Below, one piece after another: positions 13,073 to 25,060 of a stretch of DNA of 64,000 nucleotides. Made by a program: the position numbers and the translations under genes. The stretch comes from Annona cherimola (lineage: Eukaryota; Streptophyta; Magnoliopsida; Magnoliales; Annonaceae): the NCBI GenBank assembly GCA_030490835.1, contig CM059971.1, forward strand, positions 72,434,224-72,498,223. The letters run 5' to 3'. Every line of letters begins with the position of its first letter. The stretch's first letter is position 1. The notes beneath the pieces were generated by a model. The model had not been told where the DNA came from, did not search any database, and worked only from the letters and a program-made list of their open reading frames with translations.

Positions 13073-13990
13073 CTACCGTTGGTGAGTCCTTTGTCTGGGT
13101 AGCGGCACATCCTTGTTGGACATTTTGATAAACGTAGCCGTGTACGAGACTAAGCTTAGTAAAGAGTCAAGAGACAAGCCTCGTGTTGGTGTCAGCAAGC
13201 CACCTTCTCTCACCTCAAAAGTCCTCACCTCGGTCAACCCCAGTATCTCATTCCTCCCGAACAGCACTGTGAGGCTCCTTACAGTTTTCCACAGTTAGGT
13301 AAGTGCCCGTGGAAGCCAAATGCTACGGGGTTGGAGAAAGCCTGGACGAATGGTGTGTAGTAGTCCACATTTGTGGGTCGGTGGGATAAACAGAGGTGGA
13401 ATTAATGTGCCGAGTTCCCCCCCTACAGTGGTTCCTTGTTGGCTTGTCTCAATCAGCCATCCCACTTTACTGCCTCCCAAATACACACCCATCTCCTTTT
13501 GATTTCGATAAGCGAGACCCATATCAATCTGCCCGCTACTAGGATTAGGAGTATGAACAATAGAGACTAAAGTGGGAACGATCAACTGAATGAGGTCCGC
13601 TACTAGGATTAGCTGCAGCTCAAATAGCCAAGGACTGCCTTCTGAAATCTGCCGCCAAACCCTATTCAGATTTTTGCCTATTTCTTTAATGAGGAAGCTT
13701 ATCCTTGTCCACCAAAGTCTCCTCAATATCAACTTGAATAGCTTTTGGTTGTGTGTCTTATTGGTCAAGACAGATCATAAAACAGTAGCCGACTCACTCG
13801 GTTCAATCTACCTAATGGATTCTGCAGAGAGCGTTAGTCTGTAGTTCATGGTGGAAGAGATCTGCCGTTGTGGTCGACATTGGCTTCGTCGATTGGGAAG
13901 AAAATCGTCTGCTAGAGTTGCTCAGAACGCCCCCTTTCAGACTGCAATGAAAATCAAGGTCTCCACCTTTCCTTGAGTGTGGAAATCTAC
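13073..13990 (-). other. Unidentified open-frame region
   Basis: Minus-strand frames 13295-13768 (157 codons, no ATG required) and 13073-13267 are open, with base composition closer to coding than the flanks. No domain was recognised. CTACTAGGATTAG is repeated at 13534 and 13599. It could be the remains of a retroelement or an old gene. No function is assigned. Confidence 0.25.
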
Positions 13991-15265
13991 CAATTGTCAG
14001 AGTGACATGGGAGAGGAATCTTCACCTTGCAAGTTGTAACTTGACTGTGATTCAATCATATTTTTAACTGATTGGGATTTTTATAAAACATTTTTAAATT
14101 TTAAGAAGTGAGTATTTGGACATAGAAACTACAACCGTTTGTTTATGATCAATTGTATCCCATTGTCAAGATGGTTTTTCAATTTCTAATGCAGTTCTTT
14201 CAAATTTAATACAACTTTTTTCATTTTCAATACACATCTACATCGTCACCAAGATATAGATTCCATTTAAGAATCTCATACGACTTGAAACGGAACTTTA
14301 ACATTTAAGTTCCATATTTATATATAGTGCATGACTTCAAATTTCACAAAATGTGCAATTTTAGTTTATTTAGTTATGAGATGCCCTAACATAGTTAATA
14401 TTTGTACATTGTAAAACCAAAATGACACTCTAATCACCTTAACAAATATTTTTAATGATTTATAAAATTTAAAACATTATTTTATAGTAACGAGTCTCAT
14501 AAAAATAGTCTAAAATAAATTCAACCAAACAGAACAATTCATATAAAACCTAGTTGATATTATAAAAATATATTTTTATAATTTTTTATTAAAATTTTGA
14601 CCATATTAAGTTTCTTGCCAATGAAGCAACCAAATCTACCTATTTCTTAAACATATTGTTGTTTTTGTAAGATATCAAAAATAATAGAAAATTAATTAAA
14701 AATTTAAAAATGAAAAAAATAAAAAATGTAATATAATATTTATAATAATTAGAAGTAAATAAAAAATAAAATAATAAAGATAATGAGTTTCGATCTTATG
14801 CACCCGGTTGCATGGAACTTCATACCATGTGGGTGCAAAAACTTATTTTTTAATTTTTTGAACTTTTAAATAAACAACTAATCTAATTGTGTCTAATTTA
14901 TAAGTCAAAATTTACTATTTTTGGATATTAAAAATGACTAAAATACTCTTATTTTAAAAAATAAAAAATGTATAAATTTTAAAAATAGTAAAACTTAATA
15001 TACATGTTAAATACACTTAGATTAATAATTTTATAAAAAGTTTAAAAAATAAAAAATAGATTTTTACCCCAGGGCACACTAAAGTTACATGCACCCAGTT
15101 GTATATGTTCAAAACTCAAAGACAATTTTATGAAAATATATAAAAATACAAAAATATAGATAAAAATTAGATAATTACTTAGTTAACATGTCATATATAT
15201 CAAAATATGTAAAAAATAAATAAATAAACAAAAAAATTTCTTCTCTGATACAAGCTAGATCCTTA
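13991..15265. other. AT-rich DNA, no gene
   Basis: Contains the recurrent A/T-rich repeat with motif AAACTTAATATACATGTTAAATACACTTA near 14990. TGCACCCGGTTG near 14797 and TGCACCCAGTTG near 15097 are similar sequences in direct orientation. No coding signal. Confidence 0.5.
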
Positions 15266-15545
15266 AGGCATGTTTAGTAAGCTTAAAAATATTTTCAACT
15301 AAAATTTTTTAATCTAAAATTTTTTAATCTAAAATTTTTTACTTTTTATAACTTTCTTATTTTTTAAATATTTTTTTTATATTTTCTTGTACAACTGTTC
15401 TAATTTTTAATAATTTCTATACAACCAACCTATTCATTTTAACTTTATTTTTTTACTACTCATCATTACTCATATTATATCATATCATTTTCTATCAATT
15501 AAAAAACTTTTCATCAAAAGTTTTATCATTTCCCAAATATATGTC
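15266..15545 (-). mobile_element. MITE family A copy
   Basis: Starts GCATGTTTAGTAAG and ends TTTCCCAAATATATG. The interior matches family A in inverse orientation (CATTACTCATATTATATCA block). It lies immediately left of an opposite-orientation copy. Confidence 0.5.
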
Positions 15546-15559
15546 TTTTATTTAAAATT

Positions 15560-15818
15560 TCATATTTATACTAAACTTAGAGAGTAAAAGTTGTAAAATG
15601 ACGTAATATGACAGAGGTAATGATGAGAAGTAAAGAAGAAAAAGTCAAAATAAATGAGTTAGTTATGTGGATAATTGTGTAGAAATAATTGAAAAGTAAG
15701 ATAATTAAATAAAAATATGTGAAAAATAATTTAAAAATAAGATAATTATAAAAAATAAAAAAATTTAAATTAAAAAAAAATAACTTAATATATTTTAAAC
15801 ATTGCCAAACATACCCAA
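15560..15818 (+). mobile_element. MITE family A copy
   Basis: Contains GACAGAGGTAATGATGAG and AAATAATTGAAAAGTAAG, and ends ATTGCCAAACATACCCAAAT. Together with 15266-15545 it forms a large imperfect inverted pair. Confidence 0.55.
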
Positions 15819-16260
15819 ATGTGCGAGTTAGGGCATCCATGGGATGAGCGACGATTGAGTGGGAGGCGGATGCGAGTGACGTGGATGTGCTCAGGAAGTC
15901 CCCGCTGTCGTGTCGTGCACGTGGTTTCACCGGTTTCACGTGGTCAGTCCTTCGTTGGAGTCCATGGTTTCCTTACACGTGGTTCCCGTTTTTCTGCAAT
16001 GCACTCGCCGACAGTGATAGGTTTCACAAAACTGTCGTGTACGTCGTGAAACATTGAAACCACGGTCCGGGAAAGGCAAGGAAGATGGATTTAAACAGTG
16101 TATGCACTGTCCTAACTCCCACAGGGCCCATCCAACCCTTGCACCGTTGCACGTATACCCTTCATACAATGCCAGCCTCGCATTTTGCGTCAAGCACACT
16201 CGTGGCAATAATAGAACTGCACACTGTTGGTGCATGCACCCTCTTGTTTTTAAAAATAAA
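15819..16260. other. GC-rich island with three CACGTGG boxes
   Basis: An island of roughly even base composition in AT-rich DNA, with no recognised coding. CACGTGG (G-box/ABRE core) occurs at 15918-15924, 15937-15943 and 15976-15982. TTTCAC(G/A) repeats surround them. It could be a promoter fragment carried by a transposon. Confidence 0.35.
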
Positions 16261-17149
16261 AAATATATAAACATTTTTAAAAAATGATGAAACTTAATTT
16301 ATAGATTAAATACACTTAAATTAAGATTTTTATAAAAAAAATTCAAAAAATATTAAAAAATAAAAGTTCTGCTACATACAGTTGCATTAAAACATTCTCC
16401 ATTTTGGGTGGGATTTTGGAAGATGAAGGAAAGTAGGATAAGAAATATTTTAAAAATTGTGTAAATTATATGAAATTATATATGGTAAAGTTTGAATAAA
16501 TATGTTAATTGTTGAAAAAATGATTGGAGTACAAAAGTAAAATTAGAAAAAATAGAATTATTTGATAGTTAAGTCATTTATGAGATAATGTATGAGAAAG
16601 AGAAATGGGAAATCATAGCCAGACATTATCAAACATATCCCATGTATATTCTTGGGTGATCCTCAAATTTAGAATGGAATGTTATATTTTATTTTATAAA
16701 AATATTTTTTTTATTTTCAAAAAATAATAATTTATTTTACTTTCAATACACTTGTTTCCATTTTCGATACACGATAACTTTTTTTTGTTCATATTCTCAT
16801 CTCATCTAAGTTGTGAACAACCCAAAATATCATTTGTTTTAAACTTTTAATAGACTTGTCAAGGTCTAATTTAGGTAGTTGTGTATTCAAAATTAACTTC
16901 TATTTAAAATATGATTTATTATGAGTGTGTTTCGACAATGATAAAATTTTTGGATGAAAATTTCTAATGTAAATTTTTTTAAGGTAATTTGCATATACAC
17001 TCATATAGTTTAACCGAAATTACAGATATACTTATATAGTTTTACGAATTGTATATTATTCTATATAGTTTTACCAAAATTAAGTATAACTCGGTTCTCG
17101 GTTCTGTCAAGTGAAAAATTGTATGACGTTGATAAATTATTTCATTTCC
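16261..17149. other. AT-rich DNA with transposon scraps
   Basis: A truncated family A end lies at 16922-16985 (TGAGTGTGTTTCGACAATG). The rest is A/T-rich with no gene. Confidence 0.45.
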
Positions 17150-18140
17150 TAAAATACCCTCGAAAACCACTGCCGCAAGGTGTTACCGTTCTTCTTCATC
17201 ATAATCGGCCATAACCCATCAGCTACTCGCTGCCTTGCGAGGAAGCAAGACATGCACCAGCTATGTCCGATTTTGGACAGCAGGCTTGTCAGCGGCTCAC
17301 TAGACTCGTCGGAGAATATCGAGTAGGGAGGCGACATGCACGACCCGATCACCACGATCACTTCCTCCCCATCGCTCGTCTCCTCCCACGCGTTGTAGAG
17401 GTGGAAGCAGAAGCAGTTGGGTACGTCGATCCACCTCATTCGCGACTCGTCCGCATCGTATCTGGGCAGGACGCCGAATCGTGATGTCTTGCTCTTGTCA
17501 TGCATCACCAGGGAGTCGCCTCGGACCATTTGCGAGAACTTGAACACCACCTGGTGGTCCGGTATCACCACCGAATTCTCCATGATGGCGAAATCGTGGA
17601 TCATCGTTGGCTACTAGAGCGTGATAGCTACGTTCGCGGATTTCCTCCCGTGGCGGTCGATCGAAAAGAACTTGAGATACGGGCTCTTTAGCACGTCGTA
17701 GCAGAGGGAGAAGAGCTCGTTCGTTTCTGGGTCGACCCTCGGGTGGGCGATCATCGCCCGCTTCAACCGCCCGTTGAAATCGAACCGCCAGCTGTGCTGA
17801 GATCACCCTCGAGCGTGATGACAACGTGGTAAGGAAGGTCGTCCTCGGACATGGCGAGCGGCCGGCCGTCGTAGTAGCAAGGCTCGTGTTCGCCAGGCCC
17901 ATGCCGTGGCGGAGATCGACAAGTCCTGCGGCGGCACTAGTGCAGAAAAACCCCAGTCTAGCAATGCCGGAGTGGCCATGCAGCTCGCCGATAGCCTTGG
18001 GAAAGAGCGCCCTCCCCATCAGCTCTTCCTGCATGAGTCGGTTCATGCCGTGAAGCGGCAGCTGCAGCTCCTGGCCAAGCGCCTCCCCCTCGATGTCGTC
18101 GCCAAGATCGAAGAGGTCCGCTTTAAATCATCCATGGCCC
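17150..18140 (-). pseudogene. 9-cis-epoxycarotenoid dioxygenase (NCED) pseudogene
   Basis: NCED cleaves 9-cis-epoxycarotenoids to xanthoxin in plastids, the rate-limiting step of abscisic acid synthesis. Minus-strand pieces, in order: NRLMQEE...[18 protein letters not shown] (18046-17950), then after frame changes [34 protein letters not shown] and SPYLKFF, then [16 protein letters not shown] through [19 protein letters not shown] to SLLSKI (17604-17265). Three of the four iron-binding histidine motifs are readable ([22 protein letters not shown]). The fourth is missing because homology stops near 17265, and the N-terminus before about 18140 is also gone. Several frameshifts and a double stop (before MIHDF) make it nonfunctional. 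No intron is seen, as usual for NCED genes. Confidence 0.85.
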
Positions 18141-18180
18141 GCCGCCACATACATGCGGGTCCAATGAACCTCAACACAAA

Positions 18181-18254
18181 TACAAATACTCCACCAACAT
18201 TTGTAGCCCACAGTCTTCAAATACTCCACCAACATTTGTAGCCCACAGTCTTCC
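18181..18254. repeat. Two-copy 36-bp tandem repeat
   Basis: AAATACTCCACCAACATTTG followed by TAGCCCACAGTCTTC is present twice back to back, just 5' of the NCED relic. Confidence 0.8.
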
Positions 18255-18259
18255 TCTCG

Positions 18260-20531
18260 CAGTTTGCTTGAAAAGTCCGTACTTCCGTCTCAAAGAGGAG
18301 CACCATATGTTAATTTGAGTTTTATGGAAATTATAGAATAGGGCGGGGAGAAGGAAATAGAATATTTTAAAAATTATATAATTGATAGAAAATAATATGG
18401 GTAATGTTGAAATAAATAAGTTTGTTAAAATAGAGCCACTAGAATAAATGATTGAAATATACGCATAAAAGTAGAAAATTATGATTACTAATCTGAAAAA
18501 TTATTGGCCCGGGAAATCCTGTCCCACTTTAGGTGGGGGAATTACCAAGCGTGGCCAAAAGCAACTCATATAAAAATGCAATTCTCTCATCATATTCAAC
18601 TTGTAATAATAAAAGTGGGTGCTTGTTGGCACCAAGCACTACTGGGAAAATTTCAATACATTCGTTCATGACTTTTTGTTTTACTCTAACATTTTTTCAA
18701 CTAAAATATTTCAATTTAATATATTTTACTCTTCATAATTATTTGTTTTTTTTTTCTATACAACTATCTTACTTTTCAATCATTTCTATACAACTACTTA
18801 TATATTTAGGGTGTATTTGACATTCACCAAAACTATTTGACGTGTCTTAGGGTGAAAAAATATCAAAAGTGGTGGCGTTTTGAAAAGATTGCTGGTATGC
18901 CATTAATGCATCTCTGCATGGTATGCCTTTAATGCATCCCTACATTAATTACGCACGGTCAACATGCTTTAAAAACCAGTGCACTGTATACAAATTTTGT
19001 TAGCGGCATGCAAATGGATAAGGCGTTGATGCATGGGCTAGTAAACAGTAGTTCACCTCTACTCATTGTATGGATGATAGAGGACACTTTTAAAAATCTG
19101 CAACGCCAGTGTGAAATGATGCATTTTGCTTAGACAGCCCCCGCGTTGAAAAGTTTTACTAAAATGGATAAGTTTTATGCATTTCCAAACAAATTCTTGA
19201 TTTATCTATTTTAATTTTATTCTATTTCCATCTTGTCATTACTTTTATCATATTATATTATTTTTTATTTCAAAAGCTTTACATTTAAAATTTTTCATTA
19301 AAAAAATTATCATTTTTCAGACACGAAATCTCTAAATGCTTCAGCGCAGGACACCAGACCTCGCCCATGAGTTGGTTCCTAAACATGCTCCCGATAGTAA
19401 TTAACATGGTGCAGCATTTCTTAATTTTTACAATAAAAGCCCATAATGGATTATTTCATGACTTTGGGCTGATACCAATTTCACTTTTTCTTTGAGGAAT
19501 CAGCAATCTAATTAGAGCGCCATAACATAAGTGTTAGGTTACTGGAGAAGCGAATACCAAAATGCATCGATTCCAGGGGATCTAGCTCAGCGGAAAAACA
19601 GCAGTAACAGCTGACCATTATGCACGCAGTGCGGGTCGTTGAATTGCCATGCGGACACGTACATCGGCGAACCGCGAAATTTTTTTACTAATAAAGAGCA
19701 ATGTGCGGCGGTGCGCCGGGCAAATTGTAAATCAGACGGCTGGAGTTGGCCTTTTCCCTGGCAACTCTTCCAGAAGACCTGTCTAGAGGTCTAAACGCCA
19801 CGGCTCGTGCCGGCCTATTGGTTTGAGATGCACGGGGTGCGATCCATCGTCGGAAATAGCTCCACTTCCGACCGGTCAAAAAATAGTAATTTTCTTTTGT
19901 TTTTGTAATTTTGTATGAAACAGTTAATCTTGATATGTATAAGTAATTAATTTATGAATTAACTTTTATTATTTTTTAATATGTATATTTTATTTTTGAA
20001 TACAGGGCAACTGTGGCCATTTTTACATAAAAATAACCAAAATGATCCTATATTCAAAATTCAAATACATACATATATCCAAAAATTATAAATTTTAATT
20101 TATGAATTATATACGTCTAGATGGACAGTTCCGGTAAAATTATAATTGGTTCATGTATCTATATATATTATAATTTTTCGGAAATAAAAAAATTACTTAT
20201 CTTATGTTCTCTACACATGAAAAAAAGTAAAACTTTTTTATTTTTAAAAATTATAAAAAATATAGATTCAAAATTGATAAATTTTAGTATATCAACTAGA
20301 CATACCAAGGCCCGCATAATATAAATAATAAATATGAAATATACAAGGTTGCATATGTATAGTATCATTATCTTGAATATTTTACCTACCAAAATTTTTA
20401 AGTTTTTGACTTTTTGACACTATTTTTTTTTGGAATTCTAAAATTAAAAACAGCCCATGTCGATGCACTGGCATGTTAATTTTTAGAATTCTAAAAAAAT
20501 ATTATACAAAATTGAACATTCTTTCTTTCTT
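18260..20531. other. AT-rich DNA with MITE fragments
   Basis: Family A fragments lie at 18655-18830 (ending GGGTGTATTTGACATTCAC) and 19142-19325. A GC-richer stretch at 19560-19880 shows no recognised coding. An imperfect hairpin around GGAATTC/GAATTC lies at 20415-20510. Confidence 0.45.
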
Positions 20532-20778
20532 TAGTGTGTGTTTCACATTTTATAAAATTTTCAAAAAATGGATATTAAACTTTTTTAAAATGGAAGAAGT
20601 AATGCAATATAATAGAAATAACGATGAAGAGTAAATAAAAAAGTTAAAATATATAGTAGTTATATGGGTAATTATAGATAAATGATTAAAAGTAAGACAA
20701 TTGCAAAAAATATGAAGAAATAATTAAAAAATAACTAGCGATGAAGATCGAAAATTTTGAAATTAATAAGTTTTTATA
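20532..20778 (+). mobile_element. MITE family A copy
   Basis: Starts TAGTGTGTGTTTCACATTTT. The interior AGAAGTAATGCAATATAATAGAAATAACGATGA block is typical. It is immediately followed by an inverse copy. Confidence 0.5.
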
Positions 20779-21065
20779 GGGTGTGTTTGGATAAAGCCAA
20801 ATTTTTTTACACAAAACCTTTTCATACGACTATCTTATTTTTAATTATTTTTTTTTATCTTTTTAACTACTCTAATTTTTAATCCTTTTTACGTAATTAT
20901 CCACACAACCAACCTATTTATTTTAACTTTATTCTATTTACTCGTCATCATTATCTATACTATATTATATCATTTTATACTATTTTAAAAACTTTTATAC
21001 TAAAAATTTTTTATTAAAAAAATTTATCACTTTTAGAGTACAACCGTACTTTGCCAAACATAAGA
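20779..21065 (-). mobile_element. MITE family A copy
   Basis: Starts GGGTGTGTTTGGATAAAGCC and ends TTTGCCAAACATAAG. The interior shows the inverse-orientation hallmarks (TACTCGTCATCATTATC). Confidence 0.6.
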
Positions 21066-22005
21066 AAAACCTTTTACCTGCATCAACAACTTGGACTGAA
21101 TTGTGAGGAATTTGCGTTATAGATCCTCTAACTTTGGTATTAGCATTTTGGCTCTAAAGTTTGCGTATTAGCATATTAAATCCTCTAAAGTTTCGATTTT
21201 TACATTTTAAACTCTTTTCTCTTATGCCATTAAAAAACGCCTTTAATATATGTATAATGTCTAAAATATCCCTGCATTTGTATGATAATTAAAAAATAAT
21301 TCAAATTTGAGCAGCAAAAAAAATTTCCAAGTTCCCAAATTAATTGAGAATTAATTCTAATGATGGTTGCTTCGTAATTTTTGATTTTTTTTAAATTTCA
21401 TACAAGTCGTTAAGGAGTATTTGAGTCAATTATACCTCTTAAAAATTTTGACTTATCAAACAAAAATATTATAAAATAGTAAAATTTAGTGTATAGGTTA
21501 AATAATTTAAAAAATACTTTTATAAAAAAGAAACATTGAACTTGGGCTAACATGCAACATGTTATCAGCCCCGTGCTTTGACGAGCTTTAAGTGCAAAGT
21601 TAGTGAGATAAAAGTAGGGCCCATGGTAATTTTTAAAAATCTATTAAACATTAAAACATTTTTGCACCTTACCTTCTAAAAAAATAAATCAAGGCGTATT
21701 TGGAAAGTGATAAAAAGTCTTTTACGTAAAAGTTTTTAAATTAGGAAAAAATGACATGATATGCATAATAGGTATAATGATAAAGAATAAAAAAAATAAA
21801 GTTAAAATAGATAAGTTTGTTATATGTTAAATACACTTAGATAAACAAGTGTACGAAAAAAAATAAAAAAAATTATTAAAAATAAATTTTTTGAGGTGTA
21901 CTAAATAAGACATTTACGTAGACCGGACTGACTGGACCATTTCCCTTTAAATAAACAAATGCAATTTGTTAGTTGTATTCGAGGGATAGTCAGCAGGAAG
22001 TTCTA
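21066..22005. other. AT-rich DNA, no gene
   Basis: Includes a family A fragment at 21693-21830 (GGCGTATTTGGAAAGTGATAAAA start) fused to the AAATACACTTAGATAAACAAG-type repeat. Confidence 0.45.
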
Positions 22006-22188
22006 ATGCCTCCTCCCTCGACGAAAGATCTGAGTCTATTTTTATCTCTTGCAATGTTGATTTTCATTTTGGAAAGGCCATGGATCAGCCGCATCAGGTT
22101 CCCTTTCTGCTTTGCTTCCAGCAGCGGTCCAATGGGGAAGATTTACTCGGATGAAGTGGAGCGGCGCTGGTCGTTTTGTTTATGGTGA
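22006..22188 (+). CDS. Short hypothetical ORF, 60 codons
   Basis: ATG-led small frame whose first 25 residues include a hydrophobic segment (LFLSLAMLIFIL). No family was recognised. It is isolated, with no splice signals chosen, and may be chance or a transposon piece. Confidence 0.15.
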   Translation: MPPPSTKDLSLFLSLAMLIFILERPWISRIRFPFCFASSSGPMGKIYSDEVERRWSFCLW

Positions 22189-23700
22189 TGATTCGCTCTT
22201 TTACTCAGCTTGGTATTAGCTCGAGCGCAGCTGTGTTATCGTGTTTTTCTTCACGAAGAGCTTCACGAAGAGTTACGCCAAACATTTTTAAAAAGCAGAA
22301 TACTTCAGCTGGACCAAACAAACCCTGAGCCCAAGACAGTTAGGAATAAGCCTTACCATTTATATTAATTGGAAATAAGAACAATTAGTAAATATTTTAA
22401 TGATTGGAACTATTCTAACATTATTAATCATTTATACCATATTAAATATGTCATTTAAATTAGTAACTATATATAAAATATAAACAAGTGATTGATTATG
22501 TTTATACAAAAATGCACCTTCTATACTGTTATGTGTATGGAAAAGCTTATTATTCGCTCATGAAAAACTCGTTTAGATAGTTCCATAACATTAGTTTTTA
22601 CTTTTATAAGATGAAGTAAAATCAAATTCAAGAAAGTTATATCATAAAAATGGGTATATTTAATGAAAATTTATGAAAATTAAGTCCTTAAAAATCATTT
22701 AATTAATCCAAAGCTTTTAATGTTGTCTGGGAATTGTTCACTTGGAATGGATACTCATTTAAATAAATGTAGAACTAGTTTCGGTGAACCCTATTCTCAC
22801 AATTACACCATTTTATAGAATTTATAATTTATTTTATCTATTGTATTTAAAATGTTGTAGTTAGTTAAGAATACATTAATTCATTTTAAAAATATATATA
22901 GGTAAATTATTAAAAAATAAATACAGTTTTAGAGTGAATATAGAAGCACTAAAATTCTCATATGATATGTGATCTACACGAAATTTCGACTAAAAATAAT
23001 TTAAATGGTATTATTAAATAAATTATAGTAAAGAAAATGAATGCAATAGATTTCATAAAATGACGCAAATAGTGCCCAATTGAGAATTGAAATGTTTCCA
23101 TACGTTCCTAAATATGAACAAGTTCTATGTGGACGTTGCTAGGATGTTGTGGTTAAAAAAAGATAAAAATTTGTATTTGTACAAGTGTCAATTTTAAAAA
23201 TTAAGAATTATTAAAGTTTTATAAGTATTACATATTTTAAAAATTTATTCTCCAAGTAAAGATGGAAAGCCAGAAGTGGATCAAATGTTTTATTTGAGAG
23301 AAGTAATCCTATTAATTCTAAGTAAATGTGTCGTTTAGTTTACATCAAAAAATTCATTTCTAAATTTTTTTTATTTTTTTCATATACTTGTTTATCTAAG
23401 TATATTTAACATATAAACCAAGTTTTAACATTTTTTAATATGTATATATATATATATATATTTGAGATGTTTAAAGATGGAGATATTTTCTATACATATG
23501 TACATATGGATGTTTAAAATTTTCAAAAAATACATACACATATCAAAAAATGGTAAAACTTAGTTTATATGTTAAATACACTTAAATAAACAAATATACG
23601 AATAAAAAAATAAAAAAAATTTGTAATTTTTTTTCCATATGAGTTGAATAAGACATTTATTTAGTTTTGACTAATAGAATCATTACTCGGGATGACTTGC
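22189..23700. other. AT-rich DNA, no gene
   Basis: Contains a possible transposon end near 22312 (CCAAACAAACCCT), a TA microsatellite at about 23442-23462, and the recurrent TTAAATACACTTAAATAAACAAA repeat near 23572. Confidence 0.45.
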
Positions 23701-24074
23701 CGGATTTAGGTTGCCTTATCTACCTGGTTGAAGTTGTGTTGCATTATCATCCAAGTGATGACACGATTTAAAAAGAAAAAAAAGTGCTCATACGTAAACC
23801 GGATTTAAGTTGCCTTGTCTGCCTGGTTGAAGTTGTGTTGCATTATCATCCAAGTGATGACAAGATTTAAAAAAGAAAAAATAGTGCTCATACGTAAACC
23901 CAGATTTAGGTTGCCTTGTCTACTTGGTTGAAGTTGTGTTGCATTATCATCCAAGTGATAACATGATTTAAAAAGAAAAAAAGAAGAAGTACTCATACGT
24001 AAACAGGATTTAGGTTGCCTTGTCTGCTTGGTTGAAGTTGTGTTGTATTATCATCCAAGTGATGACACGATTTA
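23701..24074. repeat. ~100-bp tandem repeat, four units
   Basis: Units start at about 23701, 23800, 23901 and 24004, each running GGATTTAGGTTGCC ... CATTATCATCCAAGTGATGA ... GTGCTCATACGTAAAC. The last unit breaks at ACGATTTA, where GGGTGTGTTTGG begins. A related two-unit array lies at 32127-32312. Confidence 0.85.
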
Positions 24075-24787
24075 GGGTGTGTTTGGTATTTACAAAAACA
24101 TGTCTAATCGCGTAAAACTTTTCATTCGCAGGTATCCCGCTCAAAAAACCCGTCGTTTCACCCATTTTTCCGTCGCAGCTTTCCGTCGTCCTTGTGTACT
24201 ACGACGACAGGACTCCGGTACAGTGCTGACCCGGTGCATCTCGAGATCGACGATAGGGTTTTCTCCTCGCCCTTCGAGCTCCTTCTTCTCAGCAGCAGCA
24301 GCGCCGTTGACCCTATGCCCCGTGCGACATCGATTAGTAGGTGGAAACGAAAACACTCGCGGCCATCCCCCGAAAACCGAGCTCACCGGCACAAGTTGCG
24401 CTCGTCATCGTCTTCCAAGGGGAGGATTAATCGTCCATCCACTCCACCGGCACCGCTGCATTCAGAAGCATCCGTCAGCTCCCCCTACAAACTGCGGAGA
24501 CAGGTATGCTCATATCATTGGCACTGCGGTAATGTCTCCTTTCGAAAATCCCTAATTTGTTTCTTGCGATGTTCGGTGAGAGATCCCAATGCTGTCGACC
24601 TTTGTGTTTCCTGCAATTCCAATAATTTGATTCCGGTTCCATTGCCCACTGAGCTTTAGGAAACTGCTAAATAGAGTTTCCCGTTTTGAAGGCCTATTTA
24701 AGGCCTAAAATAGATTGCCGAAACAGTCCATCTTGCTGCTGCTTCTTCGTCCTGGGTGGCTGTCTGGTTTTGTGAGAGAAGAAGACC
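24075..24787. other. GC-rich region with unidentified frames
   Basis: Opens with TTA (24072-24074) then GGGTGTGTTTGGTATTTAC, the terminal sequence of family A/Tourist-like elements; no matching right end was found. 24120-24660 is GC-rich with two overlapping open frames lacking a sensible ATG and no recognised domain. A good donor-like CAG/GTATGC occurs at about 24504. TATTTAAG near 24695 could be a TATA box for the following carboxypeptidase relic. Confidence 0.3.
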
Positions 24788-25060
24788 ATGCAGGTTCTGC
24801 AATGGAGTACAGCCAGGGCAGCAGCAGCAGTGTTGATGTTGTTGATGACAACGGGAGCAGAATCCACAGGCCCAATGGCAGACATGATAACCCAATTGCC
24901 TGGGCAGCCTCCAGTGGCCTGACACCATTTCTCTGGCTACATTCCTGTGGATGAGAAGCAGCAGAGAGCTCTGTTATACTACTTCGCTTAGGCTGAGCTC
25001 GACCCTGCTTCTAAGCGTCTTGTTCTCTGGCTGAATGGAGGTCTGAATTGCAATTTCATC
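24788..25060 (+). pseudogene. Serine carboxypeptidase-like pseudogene, 5' exon
   Basis: From the ATG at 24788 the frame gives an N-terminal hydrophobic signal peptide (residues about 8-22, ARAAAAVLMLLM), then LPGQPPVA, FSGYIPVDEKQQRALLYY and AELDPASKRLVLWLNGG. That is the conserved start of plant secreted/vacuolar serine carboxypeptidase-like proteins (S10 family, SCPL45-like). Two in-frame stops (24920-24922 TGA and 24989-24991 TAG) break it, and the GGPGCSS oxyanion motif is changed to GGLNCNF. Homology fades into a CT repeat at about 25060, and the catalytic Ser/Asp/His exons were not found downstream. The signal peptide and start are well preserved, suggesting a fairly recent loss. Confidence 0.75.

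Noticed and set aside
19575..19640. tRNA gene (GATCTAGCTCAGCGG resembles a D-arm)
   Set aside because: No matching B box or acceptor stem pairing was found downstream.
23805..23996. Minus-strand 63-codon frame with repeated FFLF blocks
   Set aside because: Product of the ~100-bp tandem repeat.
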